Assembly (NCBI GenBank): GCA_947479475.1
Contig: CANJZW010000012.1
Span: 1 to 63,864 of the forward strand
From: Chthoniobacteraceae bacterium
GTDB taxonomy: Bacteria > Verrucomicrobiota > Verrucomicrobiia > Chthoniobacterales > Chthoniobacteraceae
Reading direction: 5' to 3'
DNA: 63,864 nucleotides
Shown one piece after another: positions 28,006-36,834 of this stretch (positions are counted from its first letter, which is position 1; each line of letters opens with the position of its first letter). The translations under genes were made by a program, and so were the position numbers. The notes under the pieces are model-generated. The model was not told the DNA's origin and did not search any database. It saw only the letters and a program-made list of their open reading frames with translations.

Positions 28006-29301
28006 ATGTCCGCCCCCCACTCGTCCGCTGCCGTAGATGCCCGGGCCCTGCGCCGCAAGGTTGCCTGGCGTATTCTTCCTCTTGTCGTCGTCCTCTACAT
28101 CGTCTCCTATCTCGACCGCGCGAACGTCGCATTTGCCAAACTGCGCATGGCCGAGGCGCTCGGCTTTTCAGAGAACGTTTTTGGATTTGGCATTGGCGTT
28201 TTCTTCATAGGCTATTTGTTTCTGGAGATCCCTGGAGCGCTTTTGGTCGAGCGCTGGAGCGCCCGAAAATGGTTCGCACGGATCCTTGTAACATGGGGAT
28301 TCATCTCGGCGGCAATGGCTTTCGTCAAAACGCCGGCGCAGTTTTACTGGGCGCGTTTTTTCCTCGGCGTCGCGGAGGCGGGGTTTTTCCCGGGCATCAT
28401 CGTGTATTTCACACACTGGTTTGTGCAGAAAGACCGTTCTCGAGCCCTTTCGGGACTGCTCGTTGCCGTGCCATTGAGTCTTGCCCTAGGGGCGCCGGTG
28501 TCTTCATTGCTTCTTGATGTAAAATGGTTTGGGCTAGAGGGCTGGCAGTGGCTTTTTGTTGTGGAGGGATTGCCGGCCGTGATCTTGGGGTGCCTCACCC
28601 TTTTCTACCTGACAGACCGACCGAGGGACGCACAGTGGCTCACACAGGACGAGAGGGATCATCTCGAAGGGTTGCTGGCCGCCGAGGCCTTGGCAAAGGA
28701 GGCGGCCGGCAAGATTTCAGTCTTGCAGGCGCTGCGCCTGCCTGCGGTATGGATGCTGGTTATCGGCGTCCTCGTGGGGAACACCGGTGGCTACGCACTC
28801 AGCTTTTGGCTGCCGACCACCATTAAACATCTCTCCGGCGGGTCAGATCAAATGACCCTTTTCTACAGCGGCCTCTTTTACTCCTGCGGCATTGTCAGCG
28901 TGCTCGTATCAGGCCAGAGCGCCGATCGCACTGGGGACCGCAAGTGGCACGCCGCCGGCGGCATGATCGGCACCGGGGTTTTTCTGGCGTGCAGCGTCAT
29001 TCCGGGACAGAGCTTTGGCGCCCAGATGATCTGGCTCTGTCTTACCGCGTTTGGAGCGTTTTTCTGGATCGCACCCTTCTGGACACTGCCCTCGCTCACC
29101 CTCACCGCCTCGGCTGCCGCAGTCGCCACCGGCCTGATTAACATGGGAGCGAACCTCGCGGGCTACCTAGGCAACCACGTGACCGGCTGGCTGCGCTCGG
29201 AAGGCTACGGCGAGACCACCTGCCTTAGGTTCCTTGCGACGTGTTTCATTGCCGGCGGCTGCATCATCGCCTTTCTACGCTTAAAACCTAAATCCTCATG
29301 A
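28006..29301 (+). CDS. MFS transporter, anion:cation symporter type
   Basis: A 431-residue, 12-helix permease. The first helix region IVSYLDRANVAFAKLRM and the loop LVERWSARKWFARI are characteristic of the ACS group that imports tartrate, galactonate, hexuronates and similar acids with protons. Its stop overlaps the next gene start as ATGA. The likely job is uptake of the organic or sugar acid produced outside. Confidence 0.87.
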   Translation: MSAPHSSAAVDARALRRKVAWRILPLVVVLYIVSYLDRANVAFAKLRMAEALGFSENVFGFGIGVFFIGYLFLEIPGALLVERWSARKWFARILVTWGFISAAMAFVKTPAQFYWARFFLGVAEAGFFPGIIVYFTHWFVQKDRSRALSGLLVAVPLSLALGAPVSSLLLDVKWFGLEGWQWLFVVEGLPAVILGCLTLFYLTDRPRDAQWLTQDERDHLEGLLAAEALAKEAAGKISVLQALRLPAVWMLVIGVLVGNTGGYALSFWLPTTIKHLSGGSDQMTLFYSGLFYSCGIVSVLVSGQSADRTGDRKWHAAGGMIGTGVFLACSVIPGQSFGAQMIWLCLTAFGAFFWIAPFWTLPSLTLTASAAAVATGLINMGANLAGYLGNHVTGWLRSEGYGETTCLRFLATCFIAGGCIIAFLRLKPKSS

Positions 29302-31289
29302 GTTCGTCCAACCCTAGTTCCTCACCACTCGCCCTCTACCGCACGATGCTCGTCATCAGGATGGTCGAGGAGCGGCTCGCAAAATCTCACCAACGCGGAC
29401 TCATCCACGGCGCCTGCCACACTTATGTCGGCCAGGAAGCCATCGCCACGGCTGTATGCTCCCATTTGGGAAAAGAGGATGCCGTCTTCAGCACGCATCG
29501 GGGCCACGGCCATGCGCTTGCCAAGGGCATGGAACCACAACAGCTTATTGCCGAACTCTACGGGCGTGAAACCGGTTGCTCCCGCGGCCGGGGCGGCTCG
29601 ATGCACCTATTCTCTCCGGAGATTGGGATGATGGGGACCAGCGGAATTGTCGGTCCCTGCATTCTGCAGGCTGCGGGCGCCGGATACAGTTCGCTGATTC
29701 AAAAAAGCGGCCGGGTGGGCGTCGCCTTCTTTGGAGACGGCGCGGTCAACAACGGCGCCTTTCACGAAGGACTAAACATGGCCTCCATCTGGAAATTGCC
29801 TGTGCTCTTTGTGTGCGAAAACAATCAGTTCGCCACAGAGGTTTCCTTTGCCAGCGTGGCGGGAAATCCCAGCGTGGCAGCCCGCGGCGCGGCCTACGGC
29901 ATCCACACCATCGAGCTCGATGGCAACGACGTTCTCGCCATCGAAGCAGCCTCGCGCGCGGCACTCCAGAGAGCCCGCAACGGCGAAGGCCCCACGCTTC
30001 TGGAGTGCAAGACCTACCGCACACGCGCCCACGCCGAGGGCATGGGAGACTTCACCTATCGCTCGCGCGAAGACGTCGAACATTGGAAAACACTCTGCCC
30101 CATCGCTCGTCTCAAAAAACATCTGCAGGAGCAAACACTCGCCACCGAGGCTGAGCTCAGCGACATCGAACACGAAGTCGCCACACTAACCGAAGCCGCG
30201 CACGAATTCGCAGAAAACAGCGCTTATCCCACCGCAGACAGCGCCACAACCCACGTCTATGCCGCTCCTCGCTCCGGGCCTCTGCGTGATGCGCCCACCA
30301 CGGATGCCGGCACCCGCGAACTCTCCTTCATGAAGGCCACGCTTGAGGCTCTCACTGAAGAAATGGCTGCAAATCCAAACATCTTTGTGATGGGCGAGGG
30401 CATCGGAGTGCGAGGCGGCAATTTCGCCACCACGGCGGGCCTCTTTACCAAACACGGCCCGGAACGCCTGCGCGACACACCGATTTGTGAACGCGGTTTT
30501 GTGGGACTGGCAGCAGGCGCGGCCATGACCGGCACGCGTCCGGTCGTGGACTTCATGTTCGCCGACTTTGTACTCGACGCCGCCGGAGAGATCATCAATC
30601 AGATCGCAAAGATGCAATACATGAGCAGTGGTCGGCTCAGAATTCCGGTGCTGCTGCGCGGTTGCATCGGCATCGGACATTGCGCCGCCACACATCACAG
30701 TGGCAGCTATTACGCATTGTACGCACACTTCCCTGGTCTGCGCGTTGTCGTACCATCCTCTCCACGCGATGCGAAGGGTCTTCTCAAAACGGCGCTCACC
30801 TGCGGTGACCCTGTCCTGTTTCTAGAACATCGCGAACTGATGGCTCTTAAAGGGCCGGTGCCTGAAGAGGAATACTTTATTGATTTTGGTCAGGCCGCCA
30901 TCGTCCGAGAAGGCTCCGGCATCACCGTTGTGGCCCTCGCGCTGATGGTCCACAAGACCCTTCAAGCCTGTGAACTACTCGAAAAGGAAGGCATTTCCGT
31001 AGAACTCATCGACCCCCGCACGGTCGCGCCTCTCGACATGGACACCATCCAGCGCTCCGTACGCAAAACCGGCCGCATTCTCATTGTCGACGAGGACTTC
31101 GCCCACTGCGGAGTGAGCGCCGAAATCGCCGCGCAACTCGCCGACCAGGGCTTCGACAACCTGGACGCCCCGATCCGCCGCCTCAACGGCAAGCCGTCAC
31201 CCACGCCCTACAGTCCAACTCTGGAAACCGCAGTGGTTCCCGATGTCGAGGCTATTGCCAGTGCCATCCGCGACCTGCACGCAGAATAA
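29298..31289 (+). CDS. 2-oxoacid dehydrogenase E1, fused alpha and beta subunits
   Basis: A 663-residue thiamine-diphosphate enzyme. Residues about 10-320 are E1 alpha with the ThDP/Mg site GDGAVNNGAFHEGLNMA through CENN (146-176). Residues about 340-663 are E1 beta (MGEGIGVRGGNFATT, HFPGLRVVVPSSPRDAKGLL, ELIDPRTVAPLD). Alpha and beta are normally separate genes in acetoin, branched-chain and many pyruvate dehydrogenases, so this is a fusion. The start is coupled to the transporter (ATGA). An E2 gene follows, but no E3 is nearby. The substrate may be pyruvate or another 2-oxo acid from the aldolase step. Confidence 0.9.
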   Translation: MSSSNPSSSPLALYRTMLVIRMVEERLAKSHQRGLIHGACHTYVGQEAIATAVCSHLGKEDAVFSTHRGHGHALAKGMEPQQLIAELYGRETGCSRGRGGSMHLFSPEIGMMGTSGIVGPCILQAAGAGYSSLIQKSGRVGVAFFGDGAVNNGAFHEGLNMASIWKLPVLFVCENNQFATEVSFASVAGNPSVAARGAAYGIHTIELDGNDVLAIEAASRAALQRARNGEGPTLLECKTYRTRAHAEGMGDFTYRSREDVEHWKTLCPIARLKKHLQEQTLATEAELSDIEHEVATLTEAAHEFAENSAYPTADSATTHVYAAPRSGPLRDAPTTDAGTRELSFMKATLEALTEEMAANPNIFVMGEGIGVRGGNFATTAGLFTKHGPERLRDTPICERGFVGLAAGAAMTGTRPVVDFMFADFVLDAAGEIINQIAKMQYMSSGRLRIPVLLRGCIGIGHCAATHHSGSYYALYAHFPGLRVVVPSSPRDAKGLLKTALTCGDPVLFLEHRELMALKGPVPEEEYFIDFGQAAIVREGSGITVVALALMVHKTLQACELLEKEGISVELIDPRTVAPLDMDTIQRSVRKTGRILIVDEDFAHCGVSAEIAAQLADQGFDNLDAPIRRLNGKPSPTPYSPTLETAVVPDVEAIASAIRDLHAE

Positions 31290-31298
31290 AACATCATC

Positions 31299-32531
31299 AT
31301 GGCAATTCAAATCCAACTACCGCGTTTAGGCTGGTCCATGGAGGAGGGAAAGTTTCTCGATTGGCTCAAGCAGGACGGCGACCTTGTCAAGGAGGGCGAA
31401 CCGCTCTTCAACCTGGAGAGCGACAAGGCCGCTCAGGAAGTCGAAGCCCTTGAGACGGGTTTTCTTTCCCTTTGTCCCGACAGCCCAAAAGCTGGACACA
31501 TTGTCCAAGTCGGCCAGGTTCTTGGCTACCTGCTGAGCGCGGGCGAGACAGCGCCCTCCTTATGCAATGGATCCCTACCCAAGGAAACTGCCGCAGATTT
31601 CGCAGACCAGAACTTGCATACTCCAGACGGGAAGCCCTTCATCCCCTCCCCACCTCCGGATCAATCGCCAGGAACGGCTGAACCTGCCGGTGAAACGAAA
31701 GCGCATTTTCCCGCAAGTCCACGGGCGCGGCGCGCTGCCAAAGAGCACCACGTCGACCTTTCGACACTGCAACCCACAGGCAAAGGTGGCAGGATCCGGG
31801 AACGCGATGTGGTGGAGGCCAGCGCTGCGCCCGCCGAACGTCCCGGCGACATGCGCGAGGTTCCCATCACCCCCATGCGCCGTACCATCGCGGCACGCAT
31901 GGTAAACAGTCTCAACAACACAGCGCCCGTTACCCTCACCTGCCGCTGCGACGCCACGCAGATAGTGATGCTCCGCGAGGAACTCAAGACAGCCAAAGCC
32001 GGAGTCGTCCCCAGTTTTACTGACATCATCGCCAAAATTACGTCCGGCGCTCTGCTTGAACACCCCATGCTTACCGCGCGCTGGACCGCCGAGCGCCTGC
32101 TCCTGCCCAACCGCATTCACATCGGTATCGCCGTGGACACTGAGTCCGGACTGCTTGTCCCCGTTTTGCTCGACGTCTGCACTTCATCGCTCACGTCCAT
32201 CGCAACACAGTCACGCCAACTCTATGAAACCGCGCGCACAGGACGACTGGGCTCCGCAGACATGCAGGGAGGCTGTTTCACCATCACAAACTTGGGTGGG
32301 TTTGGCATTGAGGGTTTCACTCCCATCATCAACCATCCCGAAACCGCCATTCTCGGCCTCGGCGCCATTGTTTACGAGCCCGTCGCACTTCCTGATGGCA
32401 CTCTCACCAGCCGCCGCCAAATGACACTCAGCCTTACCTTCGACCACCGTATTCTCGACGGAGCTCCCGCCGCGCGTTTTCTTCAAACGCTGCGCCATCG
32501 CATCGAAGAACCCATCGCGTGGCTCATCTAA
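31299..32531 (+). CDS. Dihydrolipoamide acyltransferase E2
   Basis: A 410-residue E2 with one lipoyl domain (1-80, lipoyl lysine K43 in ESDKAAQEVE), a Pro-rich linker, a peripheral-subunit-binding domain (about 137-173, PRARRAAKEHHVDL), and the catalytic domain ending with the active-site DHRILDG (H383). It forms the core of the 2-oxoacid dehydrogenase complex and takes the acyl group from the E1 fusion 9 bp upstream, passing it to CoA. E3 must come from elsewhere in the genome. Confidence 0.93.
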   Translation: MAIQIQLPRLGWSMEEGKFLDWLKQDGDLVKEGEPLFNLESDKAAQEVEALETGFLSLCPDSPKAGHIVQVGQVLGYLLSAGETAPSLCNGSLPKETAADFADQNLHTPDGKPFIPSPPPDQSPGTAEPAGETKAHFPASPRARRAAKEHHVDLSTLQPTGKGGRIRERDVVEASAAPAERPGDMREVPITPMRRTIAARMVNSLNNTAPVTLTCRCDATQIVMLREELKTAKAGVVPSFTDIIAKITSGALLEHPMLTARWTAERLLLPNRIHIGIAVDTESGLLVPVLLDVCTSSLTSIATQSRQLYETARTGRLGSADMQGGCFTITNLGGFGIEGFTPIINHPETAILGLGAIVYEPVALPDGTLTSRRQMTLSLTFDHRILDGAPAARFLQTLRHRIEEPIAWLI

Positions 32532-32555
32532 GCCAGTCCGAAAGCTTCCCATCCC

Positions 32556-33335
32556 ATGCAAGTAAACCTCAAAGATCAAGTCGCCCTCATCACCGGAGCA
32601 GCCAACGGAATCGGTAAAGCCATCTCGGACAGCTTTGCCGCCAACGGAGCAACCGTAATCTACACCGACATCGACAAAACCGCCGTCGAACGCGCTGCAC
32701 TCGAGGCTGGAGGACACCCGCTTGAATTAAACGTCACCGACAGCACCCAAATCGATTCGGTCATGGCCGACGTGGTAAACCGGTTCGGCCGTCTCGACAT
32801 CCTCGTCAACAACGCGGGAATCAACACGATGGCGCACCGCGTCTCCATCGATGCGTTTCCCCGCGAGGAGTGGGACAAAATTATCGCCGTGGACCTGACC
32901 GCCGCCTACGAAATGAGCCGGGCCGCCGCCCAAATTATGAAGCGCCAGGGGCGCGGGCGGATCCTCAATATTTCCTCAATTGCCGGCGTGGTTCCACTCC
33001 GACTACAGTGCGCTTTTACCGCGGCAAAAGCCGGACTCAATAACCTCACCCGTGCAATGGCAATTGAACTTGGGAGGGATGGTATTCTTGTAAATGCGAT
33101 TGCCCCGGGATCAATCATGACCGATGGAACGCGGAAGCTTTTCTACGGCCGTGACGGCCTTTTCCACCAGAACGTGCAGTCCCTCATCGACCACATCCCC
33201 TTGGGACGGCCCGGCACGCCTGAAGAAATCGCGCACGCAGCCCTGTTCCTCGCGGCCCCGGAAAACACCTACCTCACAGGGCACATTCTGGTGGTGGATG
33301 GCGGCTGGACAGCCGGATACCACCGTGATTTCTAA
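32556..33335 (+). CDS. SDR family oxidoreductase lacking the catalytic tyrosine
   Basis: A 259-residue classical-type short-chain dehydrogenase: TGAANGIG nucleotide-binding motif (about 12-19), NNAG, and SSIAG with S141. The expected YxxxK reads F154-TAA-K158 (codon TTT at 33015-33017), so the proton-donating tyrosine is phenylalanine. The S141-to-154 spacing (13) confirms the position. Either the enzyme works by another acid, has lost activity, or catalyses a different reaction. It is the last gene of the plus-strand run. SDRs in such clusters often oxidise hydroxyls of keto-deoxy sugar acids. Confidence 0.85.
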   Translation: MQVNLKDQVALITGAANGIGKAISDSFAANGATVIYTDIDKTAVERAALEAGGHPLELNVTDSTQIDSVMADVVNRFGRLDILVNNAGINTMAHRVSIDAFPREEWDKIIAVDLTAAYEMSRAAAQIMKRQGRGRILNISSIAGVVPLRLQCAFTAAKAGLNNLTRAMAIELGRDGILVNAIAPGSIMTDGTRKLFYGRDGLFHQNVQSLIDHIPLGRPGTPEEIAHAALFLAAPENTYLTGHILVVDGGWTAGYHRDF

Positions 33336-33526
33336 GGACCAGACCTTTAATCGCGTTTAGACCGTCGCTTCCACGCATCTCTGCGATATTCCGAGTCTCT
33401 CCTCACTGTTGTACCCGTGACTGTATCGCTTTTACCCACAGAAACCTGCATGATTCCCACACAGTTGAGTTCGAGCCGCGTCGTCACAACGAAGGCGATC
33501 GCCGCAACCCCTAAACCTTGCTATAT

Positions 33527-34462
33527 TCACGCAAAAAATATGCGCTCCGCTGTTTTGCGCAGCATCCACTCTTTGTCTTCGGCAGTTAGAAAATCCAACC
33601 GGTCACGAATTAGCGCGATGGAGTCTGCATATGTGTGGCCTTGCTGCAATTGAAACGGGCAATCGCTTGCCCACATCAATCGGGAGGCCCCGTAAACGCC
33701 TTTGAGCGTGCGAATCATCGGTCCGAGGTCGGTGTACGGCGCCTTCTTCGCTCCAAGAGCGTAAAAGGCGGATGTCTTCACGAAGGTATGTTCAAAGTCA
33801 GAAAGTTTGCGTAAGCGCTCCAAGTCGGTTTTTTGAACCGGTCCGATCTTTCCAATCCTGGCGAAGTGATCAATGACCACGCGCGTCTTGGGATACGCCC
33901 GGCACATGGTGTGCACCGCAGGAAGGGCGTCTGGATCCGCCAACAGACAAATGGAAAGGTCGGAATCCGCCGCCTGACTCCACATTTTTTTCATCCCTTC
34001 GGAGTCCTTCCACCCCTCGGCCTTCTGTCTGTCAGCGCGAACACGGAAGCCCCGCACCCCGCGAGCGGCCAGAGCCTTCATCGCCTCGACCACATCTGCC
34101 TTGGTCTCATCCACAATCCCCACGCCGCTGAATACGCCGGGATGGCGGGATATCGACTCGAGCATGTAGCTGTTGTCGAATTTATAAAAACTCATCTGGA
34201 TAAGAACAACTCGAGAGACGCCCTGCGGCCTGCATTGTGCAAAAAGTTCCCGTGGCAGAAAACTCCCTGGAATCATGTTCTTTTCACGAGTGAAACCCTC
34301 AGCGAGCGGGTAACGCCCCGTATCAGGAGTCCAAACGTGGACATGAGCATCAATATAGCCCTGCCCCGCGCGCGGAACCGAAACACAACCTCCCATGGCG
34401 AGAGCGGAAAGAACTGAGGAATGAAGAAATGCGCGGCGATTCAAGAGCGAGAGTGTTTGCAT
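33527..34462 (-). CDS. Exported amidohydrolase-2 family protein (lactonase-like)
   Basis: A 311-residue protein. The frame is open upstream to 34747, but the ATG at 34462 begins a leader with paired arginines (NRRAFLHSSVLSALAMGGC). A cysteine at the end of the hydrophobic stretch could be lipidated, although the lipobox is imperfect. The metal-binding HxH is in YIDAHVHVW, with later VVIDHFARI and MWASDCPF. Members of this family hydrolyse sugar lactones, decarboxylate aromatic acids or cleave amides. The gene lies 67 bp after the M20 peptidase and ends the minus-strand run, convergent with the SDR. Confidence 0.82.
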   Translation of the reverse strand: MQTLSLLNRRAFLHSSVLSALAMGGCVSVPRAGQGYIDAHVHVWTPDTGRYPLAEGFTREKNMIPGSFLPRELFAQCRPQGVSRVVLIQMSFYKFDNSYMLESISRHPGVFSGVGIVDETKADVVEAMKALAARGVRGFRVRADRQKAEGWKDSEGMKKMWSQAADSDLSICLLADPDALPAVHTMCRAYPKTRVVIDHFARIGKIGPVQKTDLERLRKLSDFEHTFVKTSAFYALGAKKAPYTDLGPMIRTLKGVYGASRLMWASDCPFQLQQGHTYADSIALIRDRLDFLTAEDKEWMLRKTAERIFFA

Positions 34463-34529
34463 GCGAGCTTCTGGAGTCTGGAACGGAACTGCAGCTTCTG
34501 GTTGATGAAAGCCGGCGGACGGGGAATTT

Positions 34530-35666
34530 TCAGGAATAACCGAGGATAAACTGACGGTAAAATGCCGCCGCCTTTTCCACCTGCGCAACCTCGACATACT
34601 CGTCAACAGAGTGTGCTTGATCAATGCTCCCAGGCCCGAAAACAATGGTGGGAATCCCCGCTCGGGAAAGCTTGCTCGCATCGCTGCCAAAGGACACTCC
34701 GCAAACGTCGGCATCCAGTCCCAAGCCGCGCAGCACGCCCTGCGCACAGCCTACAACGGCAGCGTTCGCAGGAGTATCCAGAGCCTCGTCCACCAGTAAA
34801 GGCGGAGATTCGATGTAGGCCTCGAACCCCGGATGCTCCTGCGCCAACCGCCTTAGCATCGACTCGTATTGCTCCAGCGCTCCGGCGGCGCTTTCACCCG
34901 GCATCAGGCGACGATCCAGCTCGATCGAACAATGATCCGGCACCGAATTCACCTGCACGCCCCCGGCGATGACGCCCACACTCACCGTTGGCGAACCCAG
35001 TAGCGGATGGGTCACGGCAGCGAGATCCTTGTTCTCCTGCTCAAGAGCCAACACAAGCCGCGACATATGTGAAATGGCGTTGTTTCCCAAATGCGGCTTT
35101 GCGCTGTGCGCCGCCTTTCCCTTGGTGATCAGCCGCAGCCTTAAAACACCTTTGCTTGCGATGACTGCCCTCAGTTCCGTAGGTTCCGCCACGATGGCGG
35201 CCTCCGCTTGCAGCCCTTCACACAGTTTCACCACCCCCCGATAACTAAACTCTTCGTCAACCACCGCAGCCAAAAGCACCTCGCAGGCGGGCACCAGACC
35301 GTCAGCCTTGATGGAAGCCAACGCATGCATCATCGCAGCCAGACCCGCCTTGTCATCCACCGCTCCCCGACCGTAGATGCGCCCCTCGCGCAACGTTGGC
35401 TCGAAGGGAGGGATGCTCATTCCTTTGATTGAAACCGTGTCCGTGTGCGCCTCAAGAATCAGGCGTCTTTGACTCCTTCCGGGCAACCGCGCAAGAATGT
35501 TGTGGCGGCCAGGGAATACCTCCTGGTCGAACGTTTCGATACCCCGGCGATTGAAGAATTCCCGTAGCAAAGGAGCCACATTTGCCTCGCTACCCCCGTC
35601 GCCGTAGGCCGGGTTGACAGTGTTGACGCGAATTAAATCCGCCAGGGTCGTAATCAGGTCGCTCAT
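34530..35666 (-). CDS. M20 family metallopeptidase (ArgE/DapE-like)
   Basis: A 378-residue zinc hydrolase. Metal ligands and catalytic residues are in place: H74 and D76 in LEAHTDTV, D104 in GRGAVDDKAG, E138-E139 in VVDEEF, and a late H near HSVDEYV. M20 deacylases release an amino acid from N-acyl or short-peptide substrates. It starts 18 bp after the class V aminotransferase gene, pointing to joint use of an amide-linked amino compound. Confidence 0.9.
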   Translation of the reverse strand: MSDLITTLADLIRVNTVNPAYGDGGSEANVAPLLREFFNRRGIETFDQEVFPGRHNILARLPGRSQRRLILEAHTDTVSIKGMSIPPFEPTLREGRIYGRGAVDDKAGLAAMMHALASIKADGLVPACEVLLAAVVDEEFSYRGVVKLCEGLQAEAAIVAEPTELRAVIASKGVLRLRLITKGKAAHSAKPHLGNNAISHMSRLVLALEQENKDLAAVTHPLLGSPTVSVGVIAGGVQVNSVPDHCSIELDRRLMPGESAAGALEQYESMLRRLAQEHPGFEAYIESPPLLVDEALDTPANAAVVGCAQGVLRGLGLDADVCGVSFGSDASKLSRAGIPTIVFGPGSIDQAHSVDEYVEVAQVEKAAAFYRQFILGYS

Positions 35667-35684
35667 GACGCTGGAGAAGAGATT

Positions 35685-36818
35685 TTACAGCGAGTCACTG
35701 TTTGTGAGCAAAGGCCCTAGCACCCGCAAAAAACGCTGGATATCCGCCTCCGTGTTGTACCCGTGGACGGCGATGCGGATGCGGCCGGCATTGTGCATTA
35801 CGTGAACATTTTCCCGCTCCAGGGCCGCGTGAATTTCCACGCTTCTGGGATGCTGGAAGGCCAGAATGCCCGTGCCGTTCCATCGGCACATGGGCCGGAT
35901 CCCGAGTTCGCGCAGGCCGGCTTCCGCCACGGCCACCAATGGGTCCGCGTAGGCGGCGATAGCCCCCACCCCGACGCCATCAACGTATCGCAGCGATGCA
36001 TTCAGGGCGTAAAGCGCGACAAAATTTGGCATGCCCACTGAAAAACTCGCCGCACCAGTACGCGTCACCGCACGCTCGAAGCGATCCGCCGCGAACGCAT
36101 TTTCCAAGTGCAGCCAGCCTCCCGCCTGCGTGGTCAGTCGCGAGGCGCTGCCCGTTGGTACGCCGATGATGCATCCGCCGTGGATACCCAGCGTCCACTT
36201 GTGTGTGCTGGAAATGAGAATGTCCGCGTCCTGACAGTCGAGCACAACACGCCCTAACGCTTGGGTGATGTCCACTGAGATGAGCGCATTGGGAGCCAAC
36301 CGCCGAACGGTGTCCCGAAACACAGGCCACGCGATTCGGTGGCCGTTGTAGAAACTCACGAGCGAAACCTGCACCAGTCGCGTGTGTTCATTGAGCAAAG
36401 GCGCGAGATCCGTCGGCTCCAAAGCCCCTTCAACCGACTTCCAGAGCCTTAAAACGGGAGGATTCGCCGCCCGTAACCACGGCGATACTCCCGCAGGAAA
36501 ATCAAGGTCCGTGACAACCACTTCATCCTTCACTCCAAGCTGCAGCGCCGTGGCGAGAAGGTTGTAAGCCTCCGAACTGCACGAGCAAAACGACACCTCG
36601 GAAAGCTGCAACCCGAGCATCTTCGCGCTAATCTCCCGACACGCTTCCACCTGGGCGAAGTGTCCATCGCGGCCCTTCATTCCAAGCAGCTTGTCCTGCC
36701 AGTAAGCCTCTATGGCCCTACCCGTGCAAAGCGGCGGAATACTTTCAGCCGCAGAATTTAGATACGTCATCCCGGCGAGGGCCGGAAAATCCTGAAGGCG
36801 TGAGGCGTCTGTGAGCAT
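35685..36818 (-). CDS. Class V aminotransferase (cysteine-desulfurase-like fold)
   Basis: A 377-residue PLP enzyme of fold type I. The PLP lysine is K207 in SSTHKWTLGIHGG, and D183 in SVDITQ contacts the pyridine nitrogen. The group spans aminotransferases, selenocysteine lyases and isopenicillin N epimerase-like proteins, so the reaction cannot be fixed. It sits between a transporter and an M20 peptidase with 16- and 18-bp gaps, suggesting a role in amino-compound use and not in iron-sulfur assembly. Confidence 0.85.
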   Translation of the reverse strand: MLTDASRLQDFPALAGMTYLNSAAESIPPLCTGRAIEAYWQDKLLGMKGRDGHFAQVEACREISAKMLGLQLSEVSFCSCSSEAYNLLATALQLGVKDEVVVTDLDFPAGVSPWLRAANPPVLRLWKSVEGALEPTDLAPLLNEHTRLVQVSLVSFYNGHRIAWPVFRDTVRRLAPNALISVDITQALGRVVLDCQDADILISSTHKWTLGIHGGCIIGVPTGSASRLTTQAGGWLHLENAFAADRFERAVTRTGAASFSVGMPNFVALYALNASLRYVDGVGVGAIAAYADPLVAVAEAGLRELGIRPMCRWNGTGILAFQHPRSVEIHAALERENVHVMHNAGRIRIAVHGYNTEADIQRFLRVLGPLLTNSDSL

Positions 36819-36834
36819 GGTTTTTAAAGGGCGT

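Noticed and set aside
33336..33526. Terminator between the convergent SDR and amidohydrolase genes
   Set aside because: The 191-bp gap should end two transcripts, but I found no stem followed by a T-run and therefore list none.
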